DNA from: Prevotella sp.
GTDB lineage: Bacteria; Bacteroidota; Bacteroidia; Bacteroidales; Bacteroidaceae
Reading direction: 5' to 3'
NCBI GenBank assembly: GCA_017538195.1
Contig: JAFYJH010000038.1
Location: 1 to 41,192, forward strand
Length of the DNA stretch: 41,192 nt
Part shown: piece after piece, positions 8,260-16,548 of the stretch
Layout: the number at the start of each line of letters is the position of its first letter
Position numbering within the stretch: the first letter of the stretch is position 1
Position numbers and translations under genes: made by a program
The notes under the pieces: generated by a model
The model's input: only the letters and a program-made list of their open reading frames with translations
Database searches by the model: none
Told to the model about the DNA's origin: nothing

Positions 8260-8742
8260 ATGGAAGAAAATTATAACCTCCAACGTTTCCTCGACGCCCA
8301 ACAGCGTAACTACGCGCAGGCCTTGCGCGAAATCAAGAACGGCCTAAAGCAATCCCATTGGATCTGGTATGTTTTTCCTCAGTTGAAAGGGTTTGGGCAT
8401 AGCTATAATTCCGAATACTACGGAGTCGACGGCATAGAGGAAGCACGTGCCTATTACGACCATCCTGTGCTGCGGGAAAGGCTGATCGAAATCACAACAG
8501 CCTTGCTGGAGCATCAAGATAAGCCTGCCGTCGTCATCCTGTCCCCTATCGATGCCCGGAAAGTTAAGTCATGCATGACGCTGTTCTGGCTCGTGTCGGA
8601 GAATCCTTTGTTTAAGACGGTAATAGATGTTTTTTATGAAGGTCGCATGGACAACAAAACTATTAAAAGGTGTGGTCATGCCTTTGGACGAACTGATGAA
8701 GAGGAAATTTTAAGGAGAATTGTAAAAGAGAAAAAAGTATGA
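8260..8742 (+). CDS. DUF1810 family protein
   Basis: This 160-residue soluble protein begins with YNLQRFLDAQQRNYAQALRE, then HWIWYVFPQLKGFG and the YYGVDGIEEARAYYDHP segment, and ends with a CGHAFGRTDEE motif. This is the typical layout of DUF1810, a family of about 140-160 residues without an assigned reaction. The HWIW-FPQ and SCMTLFW segments are the conserved cores. It begins 12 bases after the tubulin-like gene and is probably cotranscribed with it, but its codon usage is richer in GC at the start than that of its upstream neighbour. Confidence 0.85.
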   Translation: MEENYNLQRFLDAQQRNYAQALREIKNGLKQSHWIWYVFPQLKGFGHSYNSEYYGVDGIEEARAYYDHPVLRERLIEITTALLEHQDKPAVVILSPIDARKVKSCMTLFWLVSENPLFKTVIDVFYEGRMDNKTIKRCGHAFGRTDEEEILRRIVKEKKV

Positions 8743-8743
8743 C

Positions 8744-9136
8744 ATGAAAGAGAATAAAAATAGATTTAAATGGCTACGGAACTATTGGCCATGGGTTGCT
8801 GGAGTAGGATTCATACTCTTAGCTAATTACCTGTGTAACCTCAATGTTGATAGGGCTTGTGACAAAGGAGTTTTGTGGCAGATAGAGATGCCGATATTGA
8901 TACTGATTGCTCTTGCCAGCATTGAGCCACATCTCTATTTGCAAGGAGGAGGTGGTATTATTTTTGCAGTTACCTATGGTGTAGTGCTATATCGTGCATA
9001 CCATATTTTGCGGCTGAAGTACCCCGACAAAAATCGTTTTCTTCCACTTTTGATAGCACATTTGTTCGGGTTCTTTGCTTCATATTTGGTTCACGCAGGC
9101 TATAATTTTCATTGTATCATCGTCGGTACTTTTTAA
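8744..9136 (+). CDS. Small integral membrane protein, unknown
   Basis: I do not recognise this 130-residue protein. After a basic N-terminus (KENKNRFKWLRNYW) there are about four hydrophobic spans: roughly 14-32, 45-62, 70-88 and 103-128. The basic residues at the N-terminus favour it inside the cell. Its ATG is one base after the DUF1810 stop, which implies tight coupling, and the DUF3850-like gene follows after 13 bases. It could anchor products of this operon to the membrane, but nothing in the sequence proves that. Confidence 0.65.
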   Translation: MKENKNRFKWLRNYWPWVAGVGFILLANYLCNLNVDRACDKGVLWQIEMPILILIALASIEPHLYLQGGGGIIFAVTYGVVLYRAYHILRLKYPDKNRFLPLLIAHLFGFFASYLVHAGYNFHCIIVGTF

Positions 9137-9149
9137 TAATAAAACAGCA

Positions 9150-9404
9150 ATGTCTAAAACCCAACATGAACTCAAAATCAGGCCCGAATATTTCGAGGCG
9201 ATTGTGAATGGCGAAAAAACCTTTGAGGTGAGGTTCAACGATAGGAATTTTGCAAAAGGTGATTTGTTGATTCTACGAGAGCACGACGGAAACGGTTACA
9301 CTGGACGCACCAGAACAGTAGAGGTCACCTACTTATTGGACGACCCGAATTATTGCAAAAAGGGCTATGTGATTATGGCAATAAAAAATGTCACTTCACC
9401 GTGA
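9150..9404 (+). CDS. DUF3850 (ASCH-like, PUA-related) protein
   Basis: This 84-residue protein begins [20 protein letters not shown] and continues [22 protein letters not shown] and [10 protein letters not shown]. That is the pattern of DUF3850, a small member of the ASCH/PUA-like beta-barrel group expected to bind RNA or modified nucleotides. The start at 9150 gives the canonical N-terminus; an upstream in-frame start at 9075 would lie inside the membrane-protein gene. The last 14 bases overlap the 3' end of tyrS on the other strand, and no terminator hairpin is visible between them. Confidence 0.8.
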   Translation: MSKTQHELKIRPEYFEAIVNGEKTFEVRFNDRNFAKGDLLILREHDGNGYTGRTRTVEVTYLLDDPNYCKKGYVIMAIKNVTSP

Positions 9405-10689
9405 GCAGGTAGTAATTCTTCTTGCCCTTCTGCGCCAGCAGATATTTTCCGTCGATGAGGTCGGCGGCGGTGATTTCGCGTTGCGGATCGGCGAGTTTCT
9501 CCTTGTTCAGCGACACGCCACCGCCTTGCACCATCTTGCGCATTTCGCCCTTCGAGGGGAAAACGGGCGCAACGGTCGTGAGCAGTTCGATGGCAGGCTG
9601 ACCGAGTTGGTCCTTGCCGATTTCATAGTGCGGAACACCGTCGAACACGTCGAGGAAAGTCTGTTCGTCGAGTTTTTCCAATGCCTCTTTCGTCGCCTTT
9701 CCGAAAAGGATGTTCGAGGCTTCGATGGCTGCGTCGAGGGCTTCCTGCGAATGAACCATCACGGTGACTTCCTCGGCCAGTCGCTTTTGCAATACACGAC
9801 GACCCGGATCTTGCTTGTGTTCCTCAACAATCGCGTCGATGACGTCTTTTTCGAGTGAAGTGAAAATCTTGATGTATTTTTCGGCATCCTCGTCGCTCAC
9901 GTTCAGCCAAAACTGGTAGAACTTGTACGGCGTGGTGCGCTTCGGATCGAGCCAGATGTTGCCCGACTCGGTTTTTCCGAACTTCTTTCCGTCGGACTTC
10001 GTGATGAGCGGACAAGTCAGCGCGAAGGTTTCGACCTCGTTGCCGAGCGTGCGACGAATCAACTCCGTGCCCGTCGTCATATTGCCCCACTGGTCGTTGC
10101 CGCCGAGTTGCAATTTCACGCCCTTGTGCTGATAAAGATACAGGAAATCGTAGCCCTGCAAGAGCTGATAGGTGAACTCGGTGAACGAAAGGCCGTCGCG
10201 AGCCGTGCCGTTGAGTCGCTGCTGCACGCTGTCCTTCGCCATCATATAGTTCACGGTGATATGCTTGCCCACCTCGCGAGCAAAATCGAGGAACGTAAAG
10301 TCCTTCATCCAGTCGTAGTTGTTCACCATTTCGGCGGCGTTGGCGTCCTTCGACTCAAAATCGAGGAATTTCGCCACCTGTGCCTTGATGCACTCCTGAT
10401 TGTGGCGCAGTGCCTCGTCGGTGAGCAGGTTGCGCTCCTGACTTTTTCCGCTGGGGTCGCCAATCATACCCGTCGCACCGCCCACAAGGATAATCGGCTT
10501 GTGGCCGCAACGCTGCAAGTGGCGCAGCATCATAATGCCGCACAAGTGTCCGATGTGCAGCGAGTCCGCCGTCGGGTCAGTGCCCAAGTAAGCTGTAACC
10601 ATCTCCCTTTGCAGGAGTTCCTCCGTTCCCGGCATGATCTGCGCCAACATTCCGCGCCAGCGCAGTTCTTCTACGAAATTTTTTCTCAT
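9391..10689 (-). CDS. tyrS: Tyrosyl-tRNA synthetase
   Basis: This 432-residue class I synthetase charges tRNA-Tyr with tyrosine. HIGH is intact at 45-48 and the KMSKS loop is KFGKT (236-240), as usual in the bacterial TyrRS family. The GGNDQWGN segment (about 196-203) lies in the tyrosine/adenylate site. The C-terminus holds an S4-like RNA-binding region ([14 protein letters not shown]). I chose the ATG at 10689, giving [13 protein letters not shown], over a start 66 codons upstream, because that extension crosses the promoter at 10718-10748. It is convergent with the DUF3850-like gene, with a 14-base overlap. Confidence 0.97.
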   Translation of the reverse strand: MRKNFVEELRWRGMLAQIMPGTEELLQREMVTAYLGTDPTADSLHIGHLCGIMMLRHLQRCGHKPIILVGGATGMIGDPSGKSQERNLLTDEALRHNQECIKAQVAKFLDFESKDANAAEMVNNYDWMKDFTFLDFAREVGKHITVNYMMAKDSVQQRLNGTARDGLSFTEFTYQLLQGYDFLYLYQHKGVKLQLGGNDQWGNMTTGTELIRRTLGNEVETFALTCPLITKSDGKKFGKTESGNIWLDPKRTTPYKFYQFWLNVSDEDAEKYIKIFTSLEKDVIDAIVEEHKQDPGRRVLQKRLAEEVTVMVHSQEALDAAIEASNILFGKATKEALEKLDEQTFLDVFDGVPHYEIGKDQLGQPAIELLTTVAPVFPSKGEMRKMVQGGGVSLNKEKLADPQREITAADLIDGKYLLAQKGKKNYYLLTVK

Positions 10690-10717
10690 CGAATCGTTAC
10701 TTTTAAATTTACGGGTG

Positions 10718-10748
10718 CAAAGGTACAAATAAGCGAGCAAAATGCAAA
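10718..10748 (-). promoter_or_regulatory. tyrS promoter
   Basis: On the minus strand TTTG is followed after 19 bases by TACCTTTG (10718-10725), a full match to the Bacteroidota housekeeping promoter, 29 bases before the ATG. Confidence 0.8.
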
Positions 10749-10784
10749 AGGAAAATTTATTTTTCTTTTCATTTTCAAGCGAGA

Positions 10785-10803
10785 GTACCTTATCCAAAGG
10801 TAC
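10785..10803. promoter_or_regulatory. Inverted repeat between tyrS and recA
   Basis: GTACCTT (10785-10791) and AAGGTAC (10797-10803) form a perfect 7-bp inverted repeat with a 5-base spacer. A second minus-strand -7-like box (TACCTTTG, 10795-10802) overlaps its right arm. It could be an operator for tyrS or for a distal recA element. Its function is unknown. Confidence 0.4.
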
Positions 10804-10825
10804 AAATATTTCTCTAAAATTCTCT

Positions 10826-10864
10826 AAAAAATCACTCGAATCACCGCGATTTAGGTGATTTTTT
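10826..10864. other. AT-rich hairpin upstream of recA
   Basis: AAAAAATCAC (10826-10835) pairs with GTGATTTTTT (10855-10864), and the 19-base loop contains a smaller AATC/GATT pairing. It resembles a rho-independent terminator followed by T residues, but no gene reads into it on either strand. It sits between two divergent promoters and may insulate them. Confidence 0.45.
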
Positions 10865-10905
10865 TGTATTCTGTCCCCAAAATCCAAAAATTTTTATGTA
10901 AATTC

Positions 10906-10936
10906 TTTGATAATCTCCAAAATTTTCGTAACTTTG
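10906..10936 (+). promoter_or_regulatory. recA promoter
   Basis: TTTG (10906-10909), 19 bases, then TAACTTTG (10929-10936). No E. coli- or Bacillus-type LexA box is seen near it. Confidence 0.8.
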
Positions 10937-10974
10937 CGAAAGAATTTTTTAACTAAACTAAAACTGAATTTCCC

Positions 10975-11991
10975 ATGGCAACAAAAGAAAAAGAAACTGT
11001 GAACCCGAACAGCGAGAAGCTGAAGGCGCTGCAAGCCGCGATGTCGAAAATCGAGAAGGATTTCGGCAAAGGAAGCATTATGAAACTTGGCGACGAACAG
11101 ATAGAAAACGTGGATGTCATCCCGACGGGAAGCCTCGGACTGAACGCTGCACTGGGCGTGGGCGGCTATCCGAAAGGCCGAATCATCGAGATTTACGGTC
11201 CGGAGTCGAGCGGTAAGACGACGCTCGCCATCCACGCCATCGCCGAGGCGCAGAAACAGGGCGGAATCGCCGCATTCATCGACGCGGAACACGCTTTCGA
11301 CCGTTTCTATGCGCAGAAACTCGGCGTGGATATTGACAATCTCTACATCGCACAGCCCGACAACGGTGAACAGGCGCTCGAAATCGCCGACCAACTGATT
11401 CGTTCCTCGGCGGTCGATATCATCGTCATCGACTCGGTGGCTGCGCTCACGCCGAAGAAGGAAATCGAGGGCGACATGGGCGATTCTGCCGTAGGACTCC
11501 ACGCCCGACTGATGAGTCAGGCACTGCGCAAACTGACTTCGACCATCGCCAAGACGAACACGACCTGTATTTTCATCAACCAGTTGCGCGAGAAAATCGG
11601 CGTGATGTTTGGCAATCCCGAAACGACGACGGGCGGAAATGCGCTGAAATTCTACGCTTCCGTGCGCCTCGACATTCGCCGCGTCACCTCGCTGAAAGAC
11701 GGCGACCAAGTCGTGGGCAACCAAGTGCGCGTGAAAGTCGTGAAAAACAAGGTGGCGCCGCCCTTCCGCAAGGCAGAATTTGAAATCACCTTCGGCGAAG
11801 GCATCTCGAAAATCGGTGAAATTCTCGACCTCGGCGTGGAATATGGCATCATCCAGAAGTCGGGTTCGTGGTTCAGCTACGGCGACTCGAAACTCGCACA
11901 AGGTCGCGATGCCACGAAAGCCCTGCTCAAGGACAATCCCGAACTTTGCGAGGAACTCGAAGCCAAGATTATGGAGGCGATTTCGGAATAG
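10975..11991 (+). CDS. recA: Recombinase RecA
   Basis: This 338-residue ATP-dependent strand-exchange protein works in homologous recombination and triggers LexA-type autocleavage where that exists. Walker A GPESSGKT is at 75-82. Walker B is in [10 protein letters not shown], the L1/L2 DNA-binding loops surround [20 protein letters not shown] and [11 protein letters not shown], and [11 protein letters not shown] is canonical. The position usually HALD reads [14 protein letters not shown]. The length is normal for Bacteroidota and the C-terminal tail is acidic. It is monocistronic: its own promoter is 38 bases upstream of the ATG and a terminator follows at 12016-12044. Confidence 0.98.
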   Translation: MATKEKETVNPNSEKLKALQAAMSKIEKDFGKGSIMKLGDEQIENVDVIPTGSLGLNAALGVGGYPKGRIIEIYGPESSGKTTLAIHAIAEAQKQGGIAAFIDAEHAFDRFYAQKLGVDIDNLYIAQPDNGEQALEIADQLIRSSAVDIIVIDSVAALTPKKEIEGDMGDSAVGLHARLMSQALRKLTSTIAKTNTTCIFINQLREKIGVMFGNPETTTGGNALKFYASVRLDIRRVTSLKDGDQVVGNQVRVKVVKNKVAPPFRKAEFEITFGEGISKIGEILDLGVEYGIIQKSGSWFSYGDSKLAQGRDATKALLKDNPELCEELEAKIMEAISE

Positions 11992-12015
11992 AATTCTCGT
12001 CCATAAAAATCATCG

Positions 12016-12044
12016 AAGAGCGGCTGAAACGGTCGCTCTTTTTC
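12016..12044 (+). terminator. recA terminator
   Basis: AAGAGCG (12016-12022) pairs with CGCTCTT (12034-12040) around an 11-base loop, followed by Ts. It lies 25 bases after the recA stop. Confidence 0.8.
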
Positions 12045-12092
12045 GTCGATTCGTGCCAAATTGTCAGAAATCTGCCATCATTTTCGGCAAAA

Positions 12093-12167
12093 CGTGTCAG
12101 TTGGCACGGCGTTTGTTATCATCGAAATGGATTCGCGTGTCAATTTTCATATAAAAAAGTTGTCACG
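12093..12167 (+). promoter_or_regulatory. Four CGTGnCA half-sites upstream of dnaK
   Basis: CGTGTCA (12093-12099) with TGGCACG (12102-12108) makes a near-perfect 16-bp palindrome. A second pair, CGTGTCAA (12136-12143) and TTGTCACG (12160-12167), repeats the half-site with a 16-base spacer. No TAnnTTTG box is present in 12045-12209, and neither CIRCE nor HAIR is seen. The first palindrome also resembles a sigma-54 -24 element (TTGGCACG), with TTGT instead of TTGC at -12. I take this as a candidate heat-shock control region. Confidence 0.45.
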
Positions 12168-12209
12168 AAAGAGTTTAGAAACGAATAACAAACTAAAATA
12201 TTAAGAATT

Positions 12210-14138
12210 ATGGGAAAAATTATTGGAATTGACTTAGGAACTACCAACAGTTGCGTTGCCGTGTTTGAGGGCAACGAGCCAGTAGTAATCGCCAACAGCG
12301 AGGGCAAGCGTACAACGCCTTCGGTGGTTGGTTTTGTGAAAGAAGGCGAGCGCAAGGTGGGCGATCCTGCCAAGCGTCAAGCCATTACGAACCCGAAAAA
12401 CACGGTCTATTCGATCAAGCGTTTTATGGGTGAAACCTACGAGCAGGCCCGCAAAGAGGCCGAGCGCGTGCCTTACACGGTTGTGAACGAGGCTGGTTAT
12501 CCGCGTGTCGATATCGACGGACGCAAATACACGCCGCAGGAGATTTCGGCGATGGTGCTCCAGAAGATGAAAAAGACCGCTGAGGACTATCTCGGACAGG
12601 AAGTGACCGATGCCGTCATCACCGTGCCTGCCTACTTCTCGGACTCGCAGCGTCAGGCCACGAAAGAGGCTGGACAGATTGCAGGTCTTAACGTGCAGCG
12701 CATCGTGAACGAGCCGACGGCGGCGGCTTTGGCCTACGGTGTCGATAAGGCCAACAAGGATATGAAAATCGCCGTGTTCGACCTCGGTGGCGGCACGTTC
12801 GACATTTCGATCCTCGAATTTGGCGGTGGCGTGTTTGAAGTGCTCTCGACGAATGGTGATACTCACCTCGGCGGCGACGACTTCGACCAAGTCATCATCG
12901 ACTGGCTCGTGCAAGATTTCAAGAGCAACGAAGGCATCGACCTGTCGAAAGACCCGATGGCTATGCAACGTCTGAAAGAGGCTGCCGAGAAGGCGAAAAT
13001 CGAACTTTCTTCGACCACGACGACCGAAATCAACCTGCCGTATATCTCGGCGGAGGGCGGTGTGCCGAAGCACCTCGTGAAAACGCTGACACGCGCTCAG
13101 TTCGAGCAGTTGGCCCACTCGCTGATTCAGGCTTGCCTCGTGCCCTGCCAGAATGCCGTGCGCGACGCAAAACTCTCGACTTCCGACATCGACGAGGTGA
13201 TTCTCGTGGGTGGTTCGAGCCGTATTCCCGCCGTGCAGACGCTCGTGAAGAACTACTTCGGCAAAGAGCCGTCGAAGGGCGTGAATCCCGACGAAGTGGT
13301 GGCTGTCGGAGCCTCGATTCAGGGTGCCATTTTGAACAAGGAAGGCGGCGTGGGCGACATCGTGCTGCTTGACGTGACTCCGCTGACGCTCGGAATCGAG
13401 ACGCTCGGTGGCGTGATGACGAAACTGATTGATGCCAACTCGACCATTCCGTGCAAGAAGTCGGAAACGTTCTCGACCGCCGTCGATAACCAGACCGCCG
13501 TCACCGTCCACGTGCTGCAAGGCGAGCGTCCGATGGCTGCGCAGAACAAGTCGATTGGCCAGTTCAACCTCGAAGGAATCGCTCCGGCGCGTCGTGGCGT
13601 TCCCCAGATTGAAGTCACCTTCGACATCGATGCCAACGGTATTCTCAACGTGTCGGCGAAGGACAAGGCGACGGGTAAGGAACAGGCCATCCGCATCGAG
13701 GCTTCCAGCGGTTTGAGCGAGGCCGAAATCAACCGTATGAAGGCTGAGGCCGAGCAGTTCGCCGAGGCCGACAAGCGCGAGCGCGAGCGCGTCGATAAGC
13801 TGAATCAGGCCGACTCGATGATTTTCTCGACCGAGACCTTCCTCAACGAGAACGGCGACAAACTCGGCGACGAGAAAGCCAATGTCGAAGCTGCCGTGCA
13901 GCAGTTGAAGGACGCTCACAAGTCGGGCGACATCGCCGCCATCGACAACGCCATCAACAACCTCAACACCGTGATGCAGGCTGCTTCAGCCAAGATGTAT
14001 CAGCAGGCAGGCGGTGCTGGCGCAGGCTTCGGCGGACAAGATCCGTTCAATGGCGGTGCAGGCTTCCAAGGCGGTCAGCAGACCCAGTCGAATCCCAACG
14101 ACGATGTCCAAGACGCTGATTTTGAGGAGGTTAAGTAA
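12210..14138 (+). CDS. dnaK: Chaperone DnaK (Hsp70)
   Basis: This 642-residue ATP-driven chaperone binds exposed hydrophobic peptides with DnaJ and GrpE; neither partner gene is in the window. The N-terminal ATPase starts [20 protein letters not shown] and has [11 protein letters not shown] and the [12 protein letters not shown] phosphate loop. The substrate-binding domain begins near [16 protein letters not shown]. The lid is followed by a Gly/Gln-rich tail and the acidic end DADFEEVK, close to the usual EEVK terminus. Length is typical. It is monocistronic, with a strong terminator at 14161-14195 and an unusual upstream region at 12093-12167. Confidence 0.98.
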   Translation: MGKIIGIDLGTTNSCVAVFEGNEPVVIANSEGKRTTPSVVGFVKEGERKVGDPAKRQAITNPKNTVYSIKRFMGETYEQARKEAERVPYTVVNEAGYPRVDIDGRKYTPQEISAMVLQKMKKTAEDYLGQEVTDAVITVPAYFSDSQRQATKEAGQIAGLNVQRIVNEPTAAALAYGVDKANKDMKIAVFDLGGGTFDISILEFGGGVFEVLSTNGDTHLGGDDFDQVIIDWLVQDFKSNEGIDLSKDPMAMQRLKEAAEKAKIELSSTTTTEINLPYISAEGGVPKHLVKTLTRAQFEQLAHSLIQACLVPCQNAVRDAKLSTSDIDEVILVGGSSRIPAVQTLVKNYFGKEPSKGVNPDEVVAVGASIQGAILNKEGGVGDIVLLDVTPLTLGIETLGGVMTKLIDANSTIPCKKSETFSTAVDNQTAVTVHVLQGERPMAAQNKSIGQFNLEGIAPARRGVPQIEVTFDIDANGILNVSAKDKATGKEQAIRIEASSGLSEAEINRMKAEAEQFAEADKRERERVDKLNQADSMIFSTETFLNENGDKLGDEKANVEAAVQQLKDAHKSGDIAAIDNAINNLNTVMQAASAKMYQQAGGAGAGFGGQDPFNGGAGFQGGQQTQSNPNDDVQDADFEEVK

Positions 14139-14160
14139 GAAAAACTCAATATTTTATAAG

Positions 14161-14195
14161 AATCCGTGCAGTCGAAAGATTGCACGGATTTTTTT
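14161..14195 (+). terminator. dnaK terminator
   Basis: AATCCGTGCA (14161-14170) and TGCACGGATT (14181-14190) form a perfect 10-bp stem with a 10-base loop and a T tract to 14195. Confidence 0.92.
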
Positions 14196-14266
14196 GTAAC
14201 TCTGCCGAATTTGGACGCAAATCAGCAGAGAAAATGGAATTTTCTATCATAAAATTTCGGTCGTTT

Positions 14267-14297
14267 TTTGTCATGTGGATTTTTTTTAATATCTTTG
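14267..14297 (+). promoter_or_regulatory. Promoter of the YifB/ComM gene
   Basis: TTTG (14267-14270), 19 bases, TATCTTTG (14290-14297), 28 bases before the ATG. Confidence 0.8.
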
Positions 14298-14325
14298 CAT
14301 TATCAAACTAAAAAACGACGAAAAA

Positions 14326-15873
14326 ATGCTGGTAAAGACCTATTGCGCAGCGGTGAACGGGCTTGAGGTGACGACGGTGACGATTGAGGTGAGTATGAAT
14401 CCGGGGGTGATGTATCGCTTCACGGGACTCGGCGACACTGCCGTGCGCGAGGGTCGCGACCGCATCGCCGCCGCGTTGCAGCAGACGGGCTACAAGTTTC
14501 CGCACGGCGACATCACGGTGAATATGGCACCGGCGGACTTGCGCAAGGAGGGTTCGTCGTTCGACTTGCCGTTGGCCATCGCACTTTTGGCTGCCAGTGG
14601 AAGCATCGTCTGCGAAGAATTGGAACGCTATATGATTGTCGGCGAACTGAGCCTCGACGGGTCGTTGCAGCCTGTTCGCGGTGCGCTGCCCATCGCCATC
14701 AAAGCGCGGAAGGAAAAGTTCAAGGGGCTGATTGTGCCGTCGCAGAACGTGCGCGAGGCCGCCGTTGTCAATAACCTTGAGGTTTATGGGATGTCGTCGT
14801 TGCAGGATGTCATCAATTTTCTGTCGGGCAGACAGGCTTTTGAGCCGCTGCAAATCGACACGCGACGCGAATTTTACGAGCAACAGGCGCATTTCGACCT
14901 CGATTTCGCCGATGTGCGCGGTCAGGAGGCGGCGAAACGCGCCCTCGAAGTGGCGGCTGCCGGCGGACATAATTTGATTATGATTGGCAGTCCGGGTTCG
15001 GGAAAGTCGATGATGGCAAAGCGGTTGCCGAGCATTCTGCCGCCGCTCTCGCTTGCCGAAAGCCTCGAAACCACGCAAATCCACTCGATTGCAGGCAAAC
15101 TCGGACGAAATGCCACGCTGATTTCACAGCGACCGTTCCGTGCGCCGCACCACACGATTTCGGAGGTTGCACTCGTCGGAGGTGGCTCGAATCCGCAGCC
15201 CGGCGAGATTTCTTTGGCGCACAACGGCGTTCTTTTCGCCGACGAACTCACCGAATTCAACAAACAGACGCTCGAAGTGTTGCGCCAACCGCTCGAAGAC
15301 CGAAAAATCACCATCAGCCGCGCCAAATATTCGTTGGATTTGCCCTGTTCGTTTATGTTTGTGGCCTCGTGCAATCCCTGTCCCTGCGGCTACTACGGCG
15401 ATCCGAGCCACCAATGCGTCTGCACGCCCGGCCAAATTGCCCGCTATATGTCGCGTATTTCCGGTCCGCTGATGGACCGCATCGACATCCAAATTGAAAT
15501 CACGCCCGTGCCGTTTAAGGATATTTCGAAGGCTGCGCCCGGCGAACCGAGCGAAAAGATTCGCGAGCGCGTCGTAAAAGCCCGTCAGCGGCAGGAAGAG
15601 CGGTTCCGCGACCACAAGGCCGTGCATTGCAATGCGCAGATGACCGAAAAAATGATTCACCAGTTTGCCGAGCCCGACGAAGCCGGCGTTCAGATGCTTC
15701 GAATGGCGATGGAACGACTGTCGCTTTCCGCCCGTGCCTACAGCCGAATCTTGAAGGTCGCAAGAACCATCGCCGACCTCGAAAATTCCGAAAAAGTCCA
15801 GAGCCACCACATCGCCGAGGCCATCGGCTACCGACAACTCGACCGAGGCGATTGGGCAGAGCGAGGAATATAA
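14326..15873 (+). CDS. comM: YifB/ComM-family Mg-chelatase-like AAA+ ATPase
   Basis: This 515-residue protein has an N-terminal Lon-protease-like fold domain (1-170, with NPGVMYRFTGLGDTAVREGRDRI) followed by a Mg-chelatase-type AAA+ domain. Walker A is GSPGSGKS (221-228), Walker B lies in GVLFADELTEF, and a Cys cluster (CNPCPCGYYGD) is typical of YifB/ComM. ComM is a hexameric helicase that helps branch migration during natural transformation. Other members have no tested role, so I use the symbol at family level only. It is convergent with the phosphatase gene, with only three bases between the stops. Confidence 0.92.
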   Translation: MLVKTYCAAVNGLEVTTVTIEVSMNPGVMYRFTGLGDTAVREGRDRIAAALQQTGYKFPHGDITVNMAPADLRKEGSSFDLPLAIALLAASGSIVCEELERYMIVGELSLDGSLQPVRGALPIAIKARKEKFKGLIVPSQNVREAAVVNNLEVYGMSSLQDVINFLSGRQAFEPLQIDTRREFYEQQAHFDLDFADVRGQEAAKRALEVAAAGGHNLIMIGSPGSGKSMMAKRLPSILPPLSLAESLETTQIHSIAGKLGRNATLISQRPFRAPHHTISEVALVGGGSNPQPGEISLAHNGVLFADELTEFNKQTLEVLRQPLEDRKITISRAKYSLDLPCSFMFVASCNPCPCGYYGDPSHQCVCTPGQIARYMSRISGPLMDRIDIQIEITPVPFKDISKAAPGEPSEKIRERVVKARQRQEERFRDHKAVHCNAQMTEKMIHQFAEPDEAGVQMLRMAMERLSLSARAYSRILKVARTIADLENSEKVQSHHIAEAIGYRQLDRGDWAERGI

Positions 15874-15876
15874 TAA

Positions 15877-16341
15877 CTAAACAAGACTGGCGAGCAAGCC
15901 TTTGCAGCCTTCCAGAACGTCGCACCACGTGGTTTCAAAGTCGCCCGTGTACCAAGGATCCGCCACGTCGCCCGGACGGTTGGTGTAGTCCATCAGTTGA
16001 TGGATTTTTCCCTGCGGATCGTCGCCGCAAATGCGCTTCATATTGCGAATATTCCACGTGTCCATTCCAATCAGCAGGTCGAAGCGGTCGTAGTCGGCGC
16101 GGGTCATCTGGCGAGCCGTCTTTCCCTTGCAGCCGATGCCGTGCTCTGCGAGTTTCCGGCGGGCAGGCGGATAGACTTCGTTGCCGATTTCCTCCGTCGA
16201 AGTCGCTGCCGACTCGATATAAAACTGATTCTGAAGTCCAGCCTTTTCGACAAGGTCTTTCATCACAAATTCCGCCATCGGACTGCGGCAAATGTTCCCG
16301 AGGCAAACGAATAAAATCTTGTGTTTTTGAGATTTTTCCAT
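15877..16341 (-). CDS. Low-molecular-weight protein-tyrosine phosphatase
   Basis: This 154-residue cytosolic phosphatase removes phosphate from tyrosine (or arginine) side chains. The P-loop reads CLGNICRS with nucleophile Cys13 and Arg19 (C-x5-R), and the general acid is Asp128 in VADPWYTG. The length is normal. In Bacteroidota such enzymes are sometimes paired with tyrosine kinases of capsule export, but no such gene is adjacent here. The 207 bases upstream (16342-16548) contain no gene and no clear TAnnTTTG box. Confidence 0.93.
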   Translation of the reverse strand: MEKSQKHKILFVCLGNICRSPMAEFVMKDLVEKAGLQNQFYIESAATSTEEIGNEVYPPARRKLAEHGIGCKGKTARQMTRADYDRFDLLIGMDTWNIRNMKRICGDDPQGKIHQLMDYTNRPGDVADPWYTGDFETTWCDVLEGCKGLLASLV

Positions 16342-16548
16342 TATTTTTCTGATTATTTTTTGACAAAACGAATACTAAAAACCGCTATTTCGCAAGGAAA
16401 AAGAGGCTGACACCGACAACCGAAATCAATTCACCTAAATACCTCATCTAAAATCTTTTCGACCAAAGCATTTGAAAGAAGTTGATACATTCAATATCTC
16501 TACTTTTGATTTTCCTTTAAAATAGTAAATACCACTTTGGGTTTTTAA

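Noticed and set aside
10795..10802. Second tyrS promoter
   Set aside because: The -7 box matches, but no -33 TTTG is found at the usual spacing; the full match at 10718-10748 explains tyrS.
12101..12116. Firm call of a sigma-54 promoter for dnaK
   Set aside because: The -12 element has GT instead of GC and no activator site is known here; kept only as an alternative to the half-site model.
12234..13919. 561-codon open frame antisense to dnaK
   Set aside because: It mirrors the codon bias of dnaK, has no promoter or recognisable domain and is His/Arg/Val-rich as antisense shadows usually are.
16342..16548. Small gene or RNA between the phosphatase and lipoprotein genes
   Set aside because: No open frame with a start and ribosome site, no stable hairpin and no promoter box was seen.
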